Source of the DNA: Paucibacter_B soli
GTDB lineage: Bacteria; Pseudomonadota; Gammaproteobacteria; Burkholderiales; Burkholderiaceae_C
Length of the DNA: 64,000 nucleotides
Direction of reading: 5' to 3'
NCBI RefSeq assembly: GCF_037482845.1
Contig: NZ_JBBHJW010000001.1
Coordinates: 806,001 to 870,000, forward strand
The notes under the pieces are model-generated. The model had not been told where the DNA came from and ran no database searches. It saw only the letters and a program-made list of their open reading frames with translations. The position numbers and the translations under genes are program-made. Below, piece by piece: positions 9,202-16,566 of this stretch. Within the stretch, counting starts at the first letter, position 1, and every line of letters starts with the position of its first letter.

Positions 9202-11967
9202 CTATCTGCGACGCTGATGCCCGCTAGCGGTTCCCTGTCCCCGGCTATCAGGTCGAATCTTTCGCGTGTGCTTGCAGCGCGGATAGTTTGTACAGCCGTA
9301 GAACGGACCGTACGTCCCCTTGCGCGACACCAAGAATCCCTTGGTGCACAACGGGCAGACCTCACTGGTGTTTTCGGTGCCATCGGCATTTCGGACTACC
9401 AGCCTATGTTCCTTGACCAACTCAGTGACAAAAGAAGATTCCTTCTTGGCGACAGTGATGAGCGTCACGGTCTGCTTTGCGCGCGTGAGCGCCACGTAGA
9501 AGAGGCGGCGTTCTTCAGCGAAGTCATGAGAGTCTCCGCTGGGCATTGCTAGTTGTAGCACGGGGTCGTCGGCCACACGGCTTGGGAAGCCAAGGGTCTC
9601 TGACGTTATCCTGGGCAAGATGACGTGGTCAGCCTCGAGTCCCTTGGAGGAATGGACCGTGATGAACTGGACTTCGATTCGTGTGGCGTCGAAGGACTTC
9701 GGCTGGTAGACCTCGTCGCGCCGGTACCGACCAAGAATGTAGACCTTAGTCATCCCCTGGCCCTCGATAGCATCTTCGGCAATCTCGCGAACGCGCGCCT
9801 CAATGGCGGAGCGAATCCTCGACTCCTCAGCGACACTCACTATTCGGATTGGCTCCGCAATCTGCGGCTTTGGCGACCGCACCGTCTTGCGAAGTTGCTT
9901 TGGATTCTTTTGAATGAACTGACTGCTTATGTCGCACAGCGACTGCGGGCAACGAAAGGTGGTCTCAAGCTTCAGGGTCACTGTTTTCCCGAACTTGGGT
10001 TCAAAGTCGGTCATCACTGACAAATCTGCGCCCGCAAATCGGTTGATGCTTTGCCAGTCATCCCCAACGGCAAACAGGTAGTGGCCGGGCTTGCTTATCA
10101 ATCCCGCGACCATGCGTGCCCGTGCCTGACTTGCGTCCTGGAATTCGTCGACCATCACGAGTTCGTAGGGGCTATTCCAAGTGCCTCGCTCCAGACAATC
10201 GGCTGCCATGTTGAGCATGTCTTCGAAGTCTATGCACCTGTCCGCCTTTAGGCGCCGCTCCCAGGACTCCCATAGACGCTCAAAGATGCCCAGGAACATA
10301 TCGTGGCGGAACTTAAATTGACCAGCTACGCCATCCGCAAGTCGCTTGCGCAAGTCGGCAACCTGCAGCCGGTTGCTCTTGGCATGGGTCAGAAACGAGC
10401 GGATGGTACGGGCCAGCCTTGGATTCTCAATGGGCTTGCGCCCGGGCACATCACGGTCAGGGTTGGGGTCTAGTTGGACTCCCAATTTGGTCAGCTCCAA
10501 CTCTAGGTATGCGAATGCTCGCCCGGACCAGAGTTCCGCCGTCGTTGTCTCGAGAAGCCGCGTGCCATGTTCCAAATGAGTACGCTTCTTCCAGGCCATG
10601 CCCTCTTTGTAGCCGGCGAACTCTTGTGGTGGTTCGCCGTTTGCATCGAGTGCCCAATGCTCAAGATATGCGTCAATCGCAGGCAAATAGAAGTCCGGAC
10701 GGTATTGGCGATGCAGCGGGTCCGCTGTATCAATCGCGTAGGGAGCCTCGTAGACGTACTCAACGCCGTTGTAGAAGAGCCAGTTTGCTATGACCAGTTC
10801 ACCACGGCTGCGCACAACGTCGTTGTTCAGCGTCCAGAAGCCATCGCGACCCGATTCCCTGTCCCATGCCTCTGGGTTCTCAGCCTCCTTGCCAAACTTA
10901 GGCAAGTCCTGACCGAAGACCAGGCGAAACAGGTCCCAGGAAGCTCGAAAGGCTTGGTCAGTGCTTTTGAGTTCGTCGACCATCTCCAGTAGCGCTTCTT
11001 GGTCTCGGCCTGATTCGACCCAGGGTGCTAGCGATGGCTTCTTGCCAGTGGCCATGCCGATGACGTCGAGCCCGAACGCATGGAACGTCTTGGCGACGAT
11101 TCGCTCTGATGGCAGCCCCAGTGAGTCAAACCTATCCTTTAGGCGTTGCCGCAGTTCGGCCGCTGCGTCATTGTTGAAGGCAAGCAAGAGCATTCGGTCG
11201 GCGCTGAAATACTTCTTCTGAATCGCATACCCTGCCTTCGCAACCATGACGGAGGTCTTCCCGGAGCCTGCTGCTGCAACAAGCAGCACGCGGTTGTCGA
11301 AGCAGATGACCGCTTCGGCTTGTTCCTGTGTGAGGGGTGACTTTTCAATCGAGTTGAGAAACTCGCGAGAGTCGACAAGTTCCTTCGCCAAGTGACGCTT
11401 GTTGATGCCATCTGCGACTGCCTGGATTGAGCGTCCCAACAAGGCAAATGCTTCTTGAACAGCCTCCGGCTGCATCGCCAAACTCTGTGCCACCTCAGGG
11501 ACATGGACTAGCTTTGTTAGCCCCTTTGGTTTGGTGGCCGACAAGGCCTCCTTGAATTCGTGGCTGAGCCACCCACGATTCTTGAGCTGTGAGATGCAGG
11601 CCTGACGAGTCGCATGTGCCCAATCGACTACCGGGCCAACCGCTTCGTTGAATTCTTCTATGAATTTGGCGACTTGTTCGCGGTGTCGTATGACGCCCAA
11701 CGTTTTATCAACGGAGGCCCTAAGCTTTTCGGCATCAGCGTTCGGGATGCCATCAAGCGGCAACGTTTTACCGCTCTCGAGCGCAATCTTGACTGTTGCC
11801 CAGAATGTGCCTCGCGCAATGCTCAACCGCTCTAGGAAAGTTGCCGGCCCAGCGAGTCTGCGTCCTTGTATTACGAGCTCGAATTGGTCGTCGTCAAGGG
11901 TCAACCGCCAATCAACGGACTTGGTAAATAGCTTCCCTGGCGCTGTCGGCCTCCATACCTGTGACAA
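9202..11967 (-). CDS. Helicase-IV-like SF1 DNA helicase with nuclease-like insert and C-terminal zinc ribbon
   Basis: 921 residues starting with TTG at 11967, with AAGGGAG 7 nt upstream. The first 100 residues resemble the N-terminal domain of HelD. Walker A is AAGSGKTS at 232-239. Motif II is VDEFQDASQ, and the late motifs are FITVHSSKGLEADHV and RRLFYVALTRAKQ. Between the helicase motifs, about residues 370-470, sits RPDFYLPAIDAYLEHWALD. This has the spacing of a PD-(D/E)xK core and is known as an insert in some helicase IV relatives. At the end, CPLC plus YGCTNYPRCKHTRKI forms a topoisomerase-type C4 zinc ribbon. The role is probably repair or recombination; a defence role is possible given the other helicase in the element. 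Confidence 0.85.
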   Translation of the reverse strand: MSQVWRPTAPGKLFTKSVDWRLTLDDDQFELVIQGRRLAGPATFLERLSIARGTFWATVKIALESGKTLPLDGIPNADAEKLRASVDKTLGVIRHREQVAKFIEEFNEAVGPVVDWAHATRQACISQLKNRGWLSHEFKEALSATKPKGLTKLVHVPEVAQSLAMQPEAVQEAFALLGRSIQAVADGINKRHLAKELVDSREFLNSIEKSPLTQEQAEAVICFDNRVLLVAAAGSGKTSVMVAKAGYAIQKKYFSADRMLLLAFNNDAAAELRQRLKDRFDSLGLPSERIVAKTFHAFGLDVIGMATGKKPSLAPWVESGRDQEALLEMVDELKSTDQAFRASWDLFRLVFGQDLPKFGKEAENPEAWDRESGRDGFWTLNNDVVRSRGELVIANWLFYNGVEYVYEAPYAIDTADPLHRQYRPDFYLPAIDAYLEHWALDANGEPPQEFAGYKEGMAWKKRTHLEHGTRLLETTTAELWSGRAFAYLELELTKLGVQLDPNPDRDVPGRKPIENPRLARTIRSFLTHAKSNRLQVADLRKRLADGVAGQFKFRHDMFLGIFERLWESWERRLKADRCIDFEDMLNMAADCLERGTWNSPYELVMVDEFQDASQARARMVAGLISKPGHYLFAVGDDWQSINRFAGADLSVMTDFEPKFGKTVTLKLETTFRCPQSLCDISSQFIQKNPKQLRKTVRSPKPQIAEPIRIVSVAEESRIRSAIEARVREIAEDAIEGQGMTKVYILGRYRRDEVYQPKSFDATRIEVQFITVHSSKGLEADHVILPRITSETLGFPSRVADDPVLQLAMPSGDSHDFAEERRLFYVALTRAKQTVTLITVAKKESSFVTELVKEHRLVVRNADGTENTSEVCPLCTKGFLVSRKGTYGPFYGCTNYPRCKHTRKIRPDSRGQGTASGHQRRR

Positions 11968-12130
11968 AGACTTGCTCCCTTGCGGCTTATCGCTTTCTAG
12001 TTCGACAAGGGTAGCCCGTCATGTCTTTGGCGACCAGAGGAATCATTTCGCCGTTGCCAGTTCGAAATGCATCAGTGCTCGGGCGGCACTTATGGAGCGG
12101 ACCCCGGTGCTGTCTCGTCTGAAACGCAGG

Positions 12131-12325
12131 CTACTCATAGGGCTGCGTGTGCCTTGACAACTCTATGAGGTAGTACTTGAGCATTCCAAGAAGGTCAAAG
12201 GCGCCCAACCACTCATTGTCCAGCGCGGCATCTTCCGGCGCGACCTTGCGCATTTGCGCCTGTAGAGATTGAGCCATGCTGAACGCCTCTTGGATAAGGG
12301 CTGCCTTCTTCCCCAACTGTTCCAT
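12131..12325 (-). CDS. Small hypothetical protein
   Basis: 64 residues (MEQLGKKAALIQEAFSMAQ...), helical, ending in SRHTQPYE. The ribosome site is weak (GAAGG about 11 nt upstream). A second frame without a standard start codon is open across the region just upstream (from about 12520) and runs into this gene, so the two could be halves of a frameshifted gene. The 42-bp repeat at 12443 lies about 120 bp upstream in the same orientation as at 18931. Confidence 0.45.
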   Translation of the reverse strand: MEQLGKKAALIQEAFSMAQSLQAQMRKVAPEDAALDNEWLGAFDLLGMLKYYLIELSRHTQPYE

Positions 12326-13216
12326 GTTTGTTGGCCTTCGTAAGAGTTGCCAATCTGCTTGAACCAGAGCGCGGAGGCATCGCCTCCGAACGTCTTTGGA
12401 CAGGTGTATTCGAGCTTGAGATTTTCCTCATGAACGAACTGGAAATCTAGGCCGCTGGAGGTGGTGTTTGAAGTAGCTGCAGTGATGGGACCTGTCAGAC
12501 TCTTGACGGACAGTGCGCTTATGAGTCAATGAAAATCTGGCGGCATTCCATGCGCTGTGTAGCTTCTGAGGTTGTCGGTGTGAGGGTCGGTCTGCGGTTT
12601 CCATGTGGAAATTTCAGGACCAGACCTAGCGCTGACCAGGTCTCGCCAAAAACGCATGTGCAATTTCCACATGGAAATTCCACCCTCAACGAAGGCATCT
12701 GTGACCGCGAAGTAGCGACAACTACTTCGACACCATCAGGCCGTAGGTGTTCATGCGGACTTCTCAGTTGCCAAAGCAGGTCCAAGCGAAGCTACCACCC
12801 TCACGGTTGCAAGCCGGCCCGCGCCAAATTTCCACGTGGAAATATGAGTGAGCATTGCCAGAGAGCCTGATGCCGGACTCCAAACTAAGAAGGTCAGCGC
12901 GAACTCGGCAGAGTTTTCCACGCGGAAAACTCGATTGGCCTGCCGTCTAGGAATTACAGGCCTTAGCGGGGAGGTTTCCTCGTGGAAATTTGTGCGATTG
13001 GCGGCGTGCAATTTCCACGTGGAAATAGCGGCCCAGGTGTGCGCGTCACCGTTGGAAACAAAAGTTGCGGCTCGCGTGAAAGCGTCACGCCGGAACGGCG
13101 CGTGCCCCCTGAATCGGGGGTGTTCGTTGGCATAGTGAGCACCAAGCGGCGCCATGAGGGCGCTGTAGAGACCCCCGGATTTCCATGTGGAAATCTCTCA
13201 CTGGAGACCCTTGGTA
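12326..13216. other. Gene-free region holding a seven-copy palindrome cluster
   Basis: 890 bp without a convincing gene. A 113-codon frame at 12529-12870 is open only because the palindromes contain no stop codon, and it has no coding character. The region contains repeat copy A, then palindromes at 12598, 12664, 12829, 12915, 12975, 13012 and 13180. Spacing between starts is irregular (66, 165, 86, 60, 37 and 168 bp). Candidate roles are an upstream regulatory region for the gene at 13217, a centromere-like or partition site, or a nucleoprotein assembly site. Confidence 0.6.
12443..12484 (-). repeat. 42-bp direct repeat, copy A
   Basis: Matches 18931-18972 at 35 of 42 positions in the same orientation, starting AAATCTAGGCCGCT on the plus strand. 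The two copies bracket the whole palindrome-bearing module, 6.49 kb apart. Each lies just upstream of a leftward gene. On the minus strand copy A contains TTCAAA, 17 nt, then TAGATT, which could be a promoter; in copy B the -35-like hexamer is ACGAAA. Confidence 0.7.
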
Positions 13217-13678
13217 ATGATGTTTTTGTTCAACGGCATTCGTGCCGAAGTAGAGCCTGTGCCAGGTGAAGAGGGCTGGTATCAGCTGACTGGCAAGCAC
13301 ATCCAGCGCTGGACTATGGACGTTGCAGATACAGCCGGTGACTTGCTGAGCTGCAACGTGGAAATCAACTGCAATGCGCGCATCCGCGGCATTCACAGCT
13401 GGGACCCTGAGATTGAGCTGCGCGACCCCCGGTTCAACCACGAGAACGACGAAGAGAACGCATCCTTCTTCGTCTATACCGAGCGTGGCGACGGTCGCAC
13501 GTACATGATTCTTGCGGTGAACCAGGCCGAGTACGCCATCTTCCGTCACCTTGTTCCGCACGAGTCGGGCGAAGAAGATGAGTACGACCCCATCGAGGAC
13601 TACCGCCTCGACGCACCCGTCGCGAAGAAGGCTCCGGCTAAGAAACCTGCAGCGAAGAAGGCCAAGGCTACCGCTTGA
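13217..13678 (+). CDS. Hypothetical acidic protein with histone-H1-like K/A/P tail
   Basis: 153 residues from the ATG at 13217 (a second ATG follows directly; a start at 13187 would be inside a palindrome flank). GGAG lies about 10 nt upstream. The body is acidic with several Trp and Asp/Glu clusters (ESGEEDEYDPIEDYRLD). The last 20 residues are almost only Lys, Ala and Pro, like nucleoid-protein tails. The family is not recognised. A palindrome ends 23 bp before the start and another begins at the base after the stop codon. The tail suggests nucleic-acid binding, by inference. Confidence 0.65.
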   Translation: MMFLFNGIRAEVEPVPGEEGWYQLTGKHIQRWTMDVADTAGDLLSCNVEINCNARIRGIHSWDPEIELRDPRFNHENDEENASFFVYTERGDGRTYMILAVNQAEYAIFRHLVPHESGEEDEYDPIEDYRLDAPVAKKAPAKKPAAKKAKATA

Positions 13679-13771
13679 TTTCCACGTAGAAATACCCCCT
13701 AAAGCCAATCTGTCGCGAGATGAGGTGCAAGGCGCACTCGAGTTCCTCGCAGCGCAAGAAGCTTGAACAAC

Positions 13772-13799
13772 TTTCCACGTGGAAATTTCCACGTGGAAA
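13772..13799. repeat. Tandem pair of palindromes abutting the next start codon
   Basis: Two perfect copies lie head to tail with no spacer, 8 bp before the ATG at 13808. This is the only tandem pair. There is no other Shine-Dalgarno there, so the GGAAA end of the second copy may serve as the ribosome site. Confidence 0.9.
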
Positions 13800-13807
13800 T
13801 CCAAACT

Positions 13808-14095
13808 ATGACTCTCTCAGAACACCAAACGAAGCTTGTCGACAAGCTCCTGTCCCGTGCACGCGCCCTGAGTAAGAGCGGCGCCAATGACGTTGCAATC
13901 AACGAAGGCATCCTGTTCATGAAGGCCGCAAGACGCCTTTGGCTAGCTGCTGACAAGATGGACTATTACCGCCTGTATCCACCTGGACCGGGGACCGCGA
14001 GCAATCGCGCCCGGTACGAGATGGCACAGGCAACGCGGGCGTTGCAAGCCGCGGAAAAGCATGCCGAAAAGATGCTGAAGGCACCCAAGAAATGA
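13808..14095 (+). CDS. Small hypothetical protein
   Basis: 95 residues, MTLSEHQTKLVDKLLSRAR..., helical and basic, ending in KMLKAPKK. The ATG at 13808 is preferred; an upstream start at 13763 would translate through the tandem palindromes. The stop overlaps the next start as ATGA (14092-14095), so the two genes are translationally coupled. No family recognised. Confidence 0.65.
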   Translation: MTLSEHQTKLVDKLLSRARALSKSGANDVAINEGILFMKAARRLWLAADKMDYYRLYPPGPGTASNRARYEMAQATRALQAAEKHAEKMLKAPKK

Positions 14096-14622
14096 GCAAT
14101 GTCATCAAGTTTGAACGGCCAGCTGAGCGCACGCCAAAGGTTGAAGACGAGCAGGGTGCCGTGCCTGGCAGGGACATTGACACAGCGGGCATGGCTGAAT
14201 ACATGTACGGTCGCACGCCAGCTGGTAAGCGCTGGGTGCTATCGCGCAAGCCTGATGTCACGCCAAACGAACTTGCGCGCTGCAAGTTTTTGAGCACAAC
14301 GTACCTGTTTCCAAACTGTTATGACCCTCAAATGTTCCTCCGTGACCGTACAAAAGCGGACATGGATAGGCTTCTGGACGAGGGCGGTATTCCACCGGCT
14401 GACCGTACTCCAGAGCGGCTGAAAAACACGTGGTTTGCAGCGTTGATGGGCCTGTCTCCAACTGTAGAAATTCTCGATGACGAGGGATTTGGCTTCTGGG
14501 AGCACGACAAAAAGGGCGCACAGCTGCGTTGGTGCCAAGCTGTTGTTGAAAATGACCCTGTCAAGGCGATTAAGGCCTGGCCCGCGGCGCGCGAAGCGTT
14601 CAGCAAGTACTTCGCACCATGA
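14092..14622 (+). CDS. Hypothetical protein
   Basis: 176 residues, starting in an ATGA overlap with the preceding gene. It is soluble, with a low-complexity charged N-terminus (ERPAERTPKVEDEQG) and then a probable globular part rich in Trp and Phe. No motif recognised. It is the last of three rightward genes. It converges on the leftward operon, with one palindrome (14637-14650) in the 28-bp gap. Confidence 0.6.
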   Translation: MSNVIKFERPAERTPKVEDEQGAVPGRDIDTAGMAEYMYGRTPAGKRWVLSRKPDVTPNELARCKFLSTTYLFPNCYDPQMFLRDRTKADMDRLLDEGGIPPADRTPERLKNTWFAALMGLSPTVEILDDEGFGFWEHDKKGAQLRWCQAVVENDPVKAIKAWPAAREAFSKYFAP

Positions 14623-14650
14623 ACGCCCCTTGTTGATTTCCACGTGGAAA

Positions 14651-14956
14651 TCACCACCGTTTCGGCTTCCCGAAAGCGTCTGCCGGGAACTTAAGCTCGG
14701 CGGCTTTAGCTACCTCTGCCAATGGCAGACCGTGCTGCTCTACGTACGCGTTCGAGCTGTCCAACGCTTCCCTGTTCTGGATGAGCCAGCGCATGCGCTC
14801 AACGTCCGCCGCGGACATCAATCCGTGGCGGTGCAGGTCCTCCGCTGTCTCAAGAAACTCGCGCGTTATACGGCTGTGCTCAACGCTGTCCCAGCTGCGC
14901 GTAGGCCAGTGCCGCCGCCGGCGGGCCGACCAATTTCCACGTGGAAATTTCTTCAC
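14651..14956 (-). CDS. Small protein with CcdA-like antitoxin tail
   Basis: 101 residues. It starts with GTG at 14956, overlapping the upstream stop as GTGA. Codons 4-8 are the palindrome, read as FPRGN, followed by an Arg-rich stretch (RRRRHWP) shared with the gene at 15600. The C-terminal part, NREALDSSNAYVEQHGLPLAE, closely resembles the toxin-binding tail of CcdA antitoxins. ETAEDLHRHGLMS looks like the start of Xre-type antitoxins. No ccdB-like toxin is adjacent. Antitoxin relationship inferred from this tail only. Last gene of the leftward operon. Confidence 0.6.
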   Translation of the reverse strand: MKKFPRGNWSARRRRHWPTRSWDSVEHSRITREFLETAEDLHRHGLMSAADVERMRWLIQNREALDSSNAYVEQHGLPLAEVAKAAELKFPADAFGKPKRW

Positions 14957-15603
14957 GACTCAGCCCGTCTAAGCGCCTGCAGCGGCCACGGTTCCACCTC
15001 AAGCGTGTAGCCCTCATCGTCCTGAAATTCAACAAGCACCGGGTCTCCCTGGAGCATGTCGACAATCGTCCCGCGCTGTCCCACCTGGATGTCGCTGCCC
15101 GGCTGCATAACAACGGTTATCACTTCATCCAGGAGCTTCATGGTGCATCCCATTTCCGCGTGGAAATACTCGCGCACTGCGTCGGCATGGGCAGGTGTTA
15201 ACCATGGCCACGACTCGACGATACGTGACCACTCGTCTTTTTCTAAGCATGCGAGTACCGTCGATGCCGGGAGCCGAGAGCCAGCCAGGCATGGCGTTCC
15301 TGCCATTATTTCGGGGTCCACGACGACGACAGGCGGGTGCTTGTCTGCCGCCCTGCGCCTATCAAAATGCGCTGCCACAGCGGCACGCCAGGCCGCAACG
15401 TCCCTCGAGCCGCTCAGCGCCTCCCACTCAGCAGCCGGCAGAAATGCTTGTGATTGCAGCTCCACCTGGCCGAAGAGACTCTTCAAAATGCTCTCTGGAA
15501 ACTGTCGAGACTGCTCGAGCGTCATGAGAATCGCCAACGCCTCGGCTTCCGCGGAGGACATGGGCAGGAAGTGCTTTCGCAGGAACTCCGGGTCTGTTTT
15601 CAT
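14953..15603 (-). CDS. DUF433-type domain joined through a palindrome to a DUF4926-like domain
   Basis: 216 residues, start ATG at 15603 in an ATGA overlap with the upstream stop. Residues of about 95-150 (DPEIMAGTPCLAGSRLPAST ... WPWLTPAHADAVREYF) match the DUF433 pattern, a winged-helix family often acting as antitoxin. The palindrome (15153-15166) is then read in frame as FHAE. After it comes MKLLDEVITVVM ... QVGQRGTIVDMLQGDPVLVEF, which resembles the small DUF4926 family. An internal ATG at 15141 lies 11 nt after the palindrome, so the second domain may also be made separately. The N-terminal 90 residues are not recognised. Confidence 0.65.
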   Translation of the reverse strand: MKTDPEFLRKHFLPMSSAEAEALAILMTLEQSRQFPESILKSLFGQVELQSQAFLPAAEWEALSGSRDVAAWRAAVAAHFDRRRAADKHPPVVVVDPEIMAGTPCLAGSRLPASTVLACLEKDEWSRIVESWPWLTPAHADAVREYFHAEMGCTMKLLDEVITVVMQPGSDIQVGQRGTIVDMLQGDPVLVEFQDDEGYTLEVEPWPLQALRRAES

Positions 15604-15863
15604 AGGTCGTCAAATTCACGGCGTTCCATGAACTCGCTGAGCTCGACCAACAGCGCGCCGCCCATGTGAGGGGCCGCGTTTATGCGAACAATGAGTTCCT
15701 CGTCGCTCACGTTGTCGCGGGCTTCCATGCGGGCCCGTTCTCTATCGCTCGCGCGAGCTTCGTTAACTGCCCGTTCCAGCTCCAGCAGCGCCGTTTCTAG
15801 CCCGCGGTTCGGCCAGTGCCGCCGGCGTCGCATCGAAAGTTTTCCACGTGGAAATCTCTTCAT
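15600..15863 (-). CDS. Small hypothetical protein beginning with translated palindrome
   Basis: 87 residues. ATG at 15863 overlaps the upstream stop (ATGA). The N-terminus MKRFPRGKLS is the palindrome; RRRRHWP follows, as in the gene at 14651. An internal ATG at 15833 (MRRRRHWPN), 7 nt after the palindrome, is an alternative start. The remainder is a charged helix and a short acidic end. Function unknown. Confidence 0.55.
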   Translation of the reverse strand: MKRFPRGKLSMRRRRHWPNRGLETALLELERAVNEARASDRERARMEARDNVSDEELIVRINAAPHMGGALLVELSEFMERREFDDL

Positions 15864-16090
15864 CGCTGTTTAATGCCATTGAGTAGTCCTAGCGCTCGGG
15901 CCAAGTCTCGCGGGAGCTCAACGGTAATCGCTGCGCCTCCATCTTTTAGAGTCCGAAGCTCTTCTACCTGTACGCCGTCGAGCTCGAGATAAACAGGTTC
16001 GCTGCCGTCACCGAACGGATATTCGTAGAGCCGGAAACCCGGCCTTGTCTCGGTCCGGTCGGCCCATCTGATTGTGACTTTTGCGCTCAT
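15860..16090 (-). CDS. Small hypothetical protein
   Basis: 76 residues from ATG 16090, with GGAG 6 nt upstream. The start overlaps the stop of the 12-codon mini-ORF (ATGA). Longer in-frame starts run through the palindrome and lack support. The C-terminus GAAITVELPRDLARALGLL resembles GASVTITLQRELAQELGLL near the end of the 16563-17609 product, so both contain a related small module. No family name known to me. Confidence 0.6.
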   Translation of the reverse strand: MSAKVTIRWADRTETRPGFRLYEYPFGDGSEPVYLELDGVQVEELRTLKDGGAAITVELPRDLARALGLLNGIKQR

Positions 16091-16125
16091 TTTGTCTCCA
16101 AGTTTCCACGTGGAAATCGCTTCAT
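16087..16125 (-). CDS. 12-codon mini-ORF built on the palindrome (MKRFPRGNLETK)
   Basis: The ATG overlaps the stop of the upstream gene (ATGA) and the TGA overlaps the start of the downstream gene (ATGA). The palindrome supplies codons 4-8, and the downstream ribosome site GGAG lies inside codons 9-10. Ribosomes finishing one gene could therefore translate straight through to the next. The arrangement is the same as at 16364-16402. Whether the peptide matters is unknown. Confidence 0.55.
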   Translation of the reverse strand: MKRFPRGNLETK

Positions 16126-16367
16126 AGCTCTTCCAAATCGCCGAACAAAAGGCCAGGGAAGGGCCCGTTCTGCCGCTTGTCCGCAGCGTTCCAAGGCTCA
16201 AGAATCGACACACCGCCACGCTCCCAGCTGCCAAGCTGCAACGGCAAGACATGACCCCGACCAAGCATGTGTACGGCGGGTTGGTCGCTGGCGTCGTGGT
16301 CCCGCAGCACGACAACGGCGCGTGGGTCCTGCAGGCGTAAGAGCTCAATCAATTCCGCAACTGTCAA
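16122..16367 (-). CDS. Small hypothetical protein, TVAELI-type
   Basis: 81 residues starting with TTG at 16367, with GGAGG 5 nt upstream. The start overlaps the mini-ORF stop (TTGA). The N-terminus MTVAELIELLRLQDPRAVVVL resembles a group of small phage and plasmid proteins that begin TVxELIxxLxxLPxDAxVVV; function of that group is unknown. Soluble. Confidence 0.6.
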   Translation of the reverse strand: MTVAELIELLRLQDPRAVVVLRDHDASDQPAVHMLGRGHVLPLQLGSWERGGVSILEPWNAADKRQNGPFPGLLFGDLEEL

Positions 16368-16402
16368 AAGTACCTCCGGTTTCCGCGTGGAAATCGCTTC
16401 AT
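16364..16402 (-). CDS. 12-codon mini-ORF built on the palindrome (MKRFPRGNRRYF)
   Basis: The same architecture and length as the mini-ORF at 16087. ATG overlaps the stop of the 55-codon gene, the palindrome (CACGCG variant) is codons 4-8, GGAGG lies within codons 9-10, and TGA overlaps the TTG start of the next gene. Confidence 0.55.
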   Translation of the reverse strand: MKRFPRGNRRYF

Positions 16403-16566
16403 TTGCGCACTCGAGGTTTCGGCTCGTCATCGCGCAGCAACTCGATAACTTGGCGCATGTGCTTGAGCACTCGCAAGTGCGAGCGCAAGGCTTGTTCACA
16501 TAAACGCATGCTGGCGTCTAGCGCTTCAAGCAGCTCGGCACGCGTGCGCTGCTTTGACTGCCTCAC
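16399..16566 (-). CDS. 55-residue helical protein
   Basis: Starts with GTG at 16566, overlapping the preceding stop (GTGA). GGAGG lies 8 nt upstream. The product begins MRQSKQRTRAELLEALDASM and ends in EPKPRVRK. It is a long basic amphipathic helix with leucine heptads. The stop overlaps the next mini-ORF start. The overlaps on both sides make it likely to be real. Function unknown. Confidence 0.55.
   Translation of the reverse strand: MRQSKQRTRAELLEALDASMRLCEQALRSHLRVLKHMRQVIELLRDDEPKPRVRK

Noticed and set aside
12326..12520. Upstream open frame joined to the 64-residue gene at 12131
   Set aside because: It has no ATG, GTG or TTG start and is in a different frame; possible remnant, not annotated as a gene.
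12529..12870. 113-codon open frame on the plus strand across the palindrome cluster
   Set aside because: Open mainly because the palindromes have no stop codons; odd composition, no ribosome site, no similarity to neighbours.
13187..13216. Earlier start for the gene at 13217
   Set aside because: It would begin inside the palindrome without a ribosome site; ATG 13217 has GGAG upstream.
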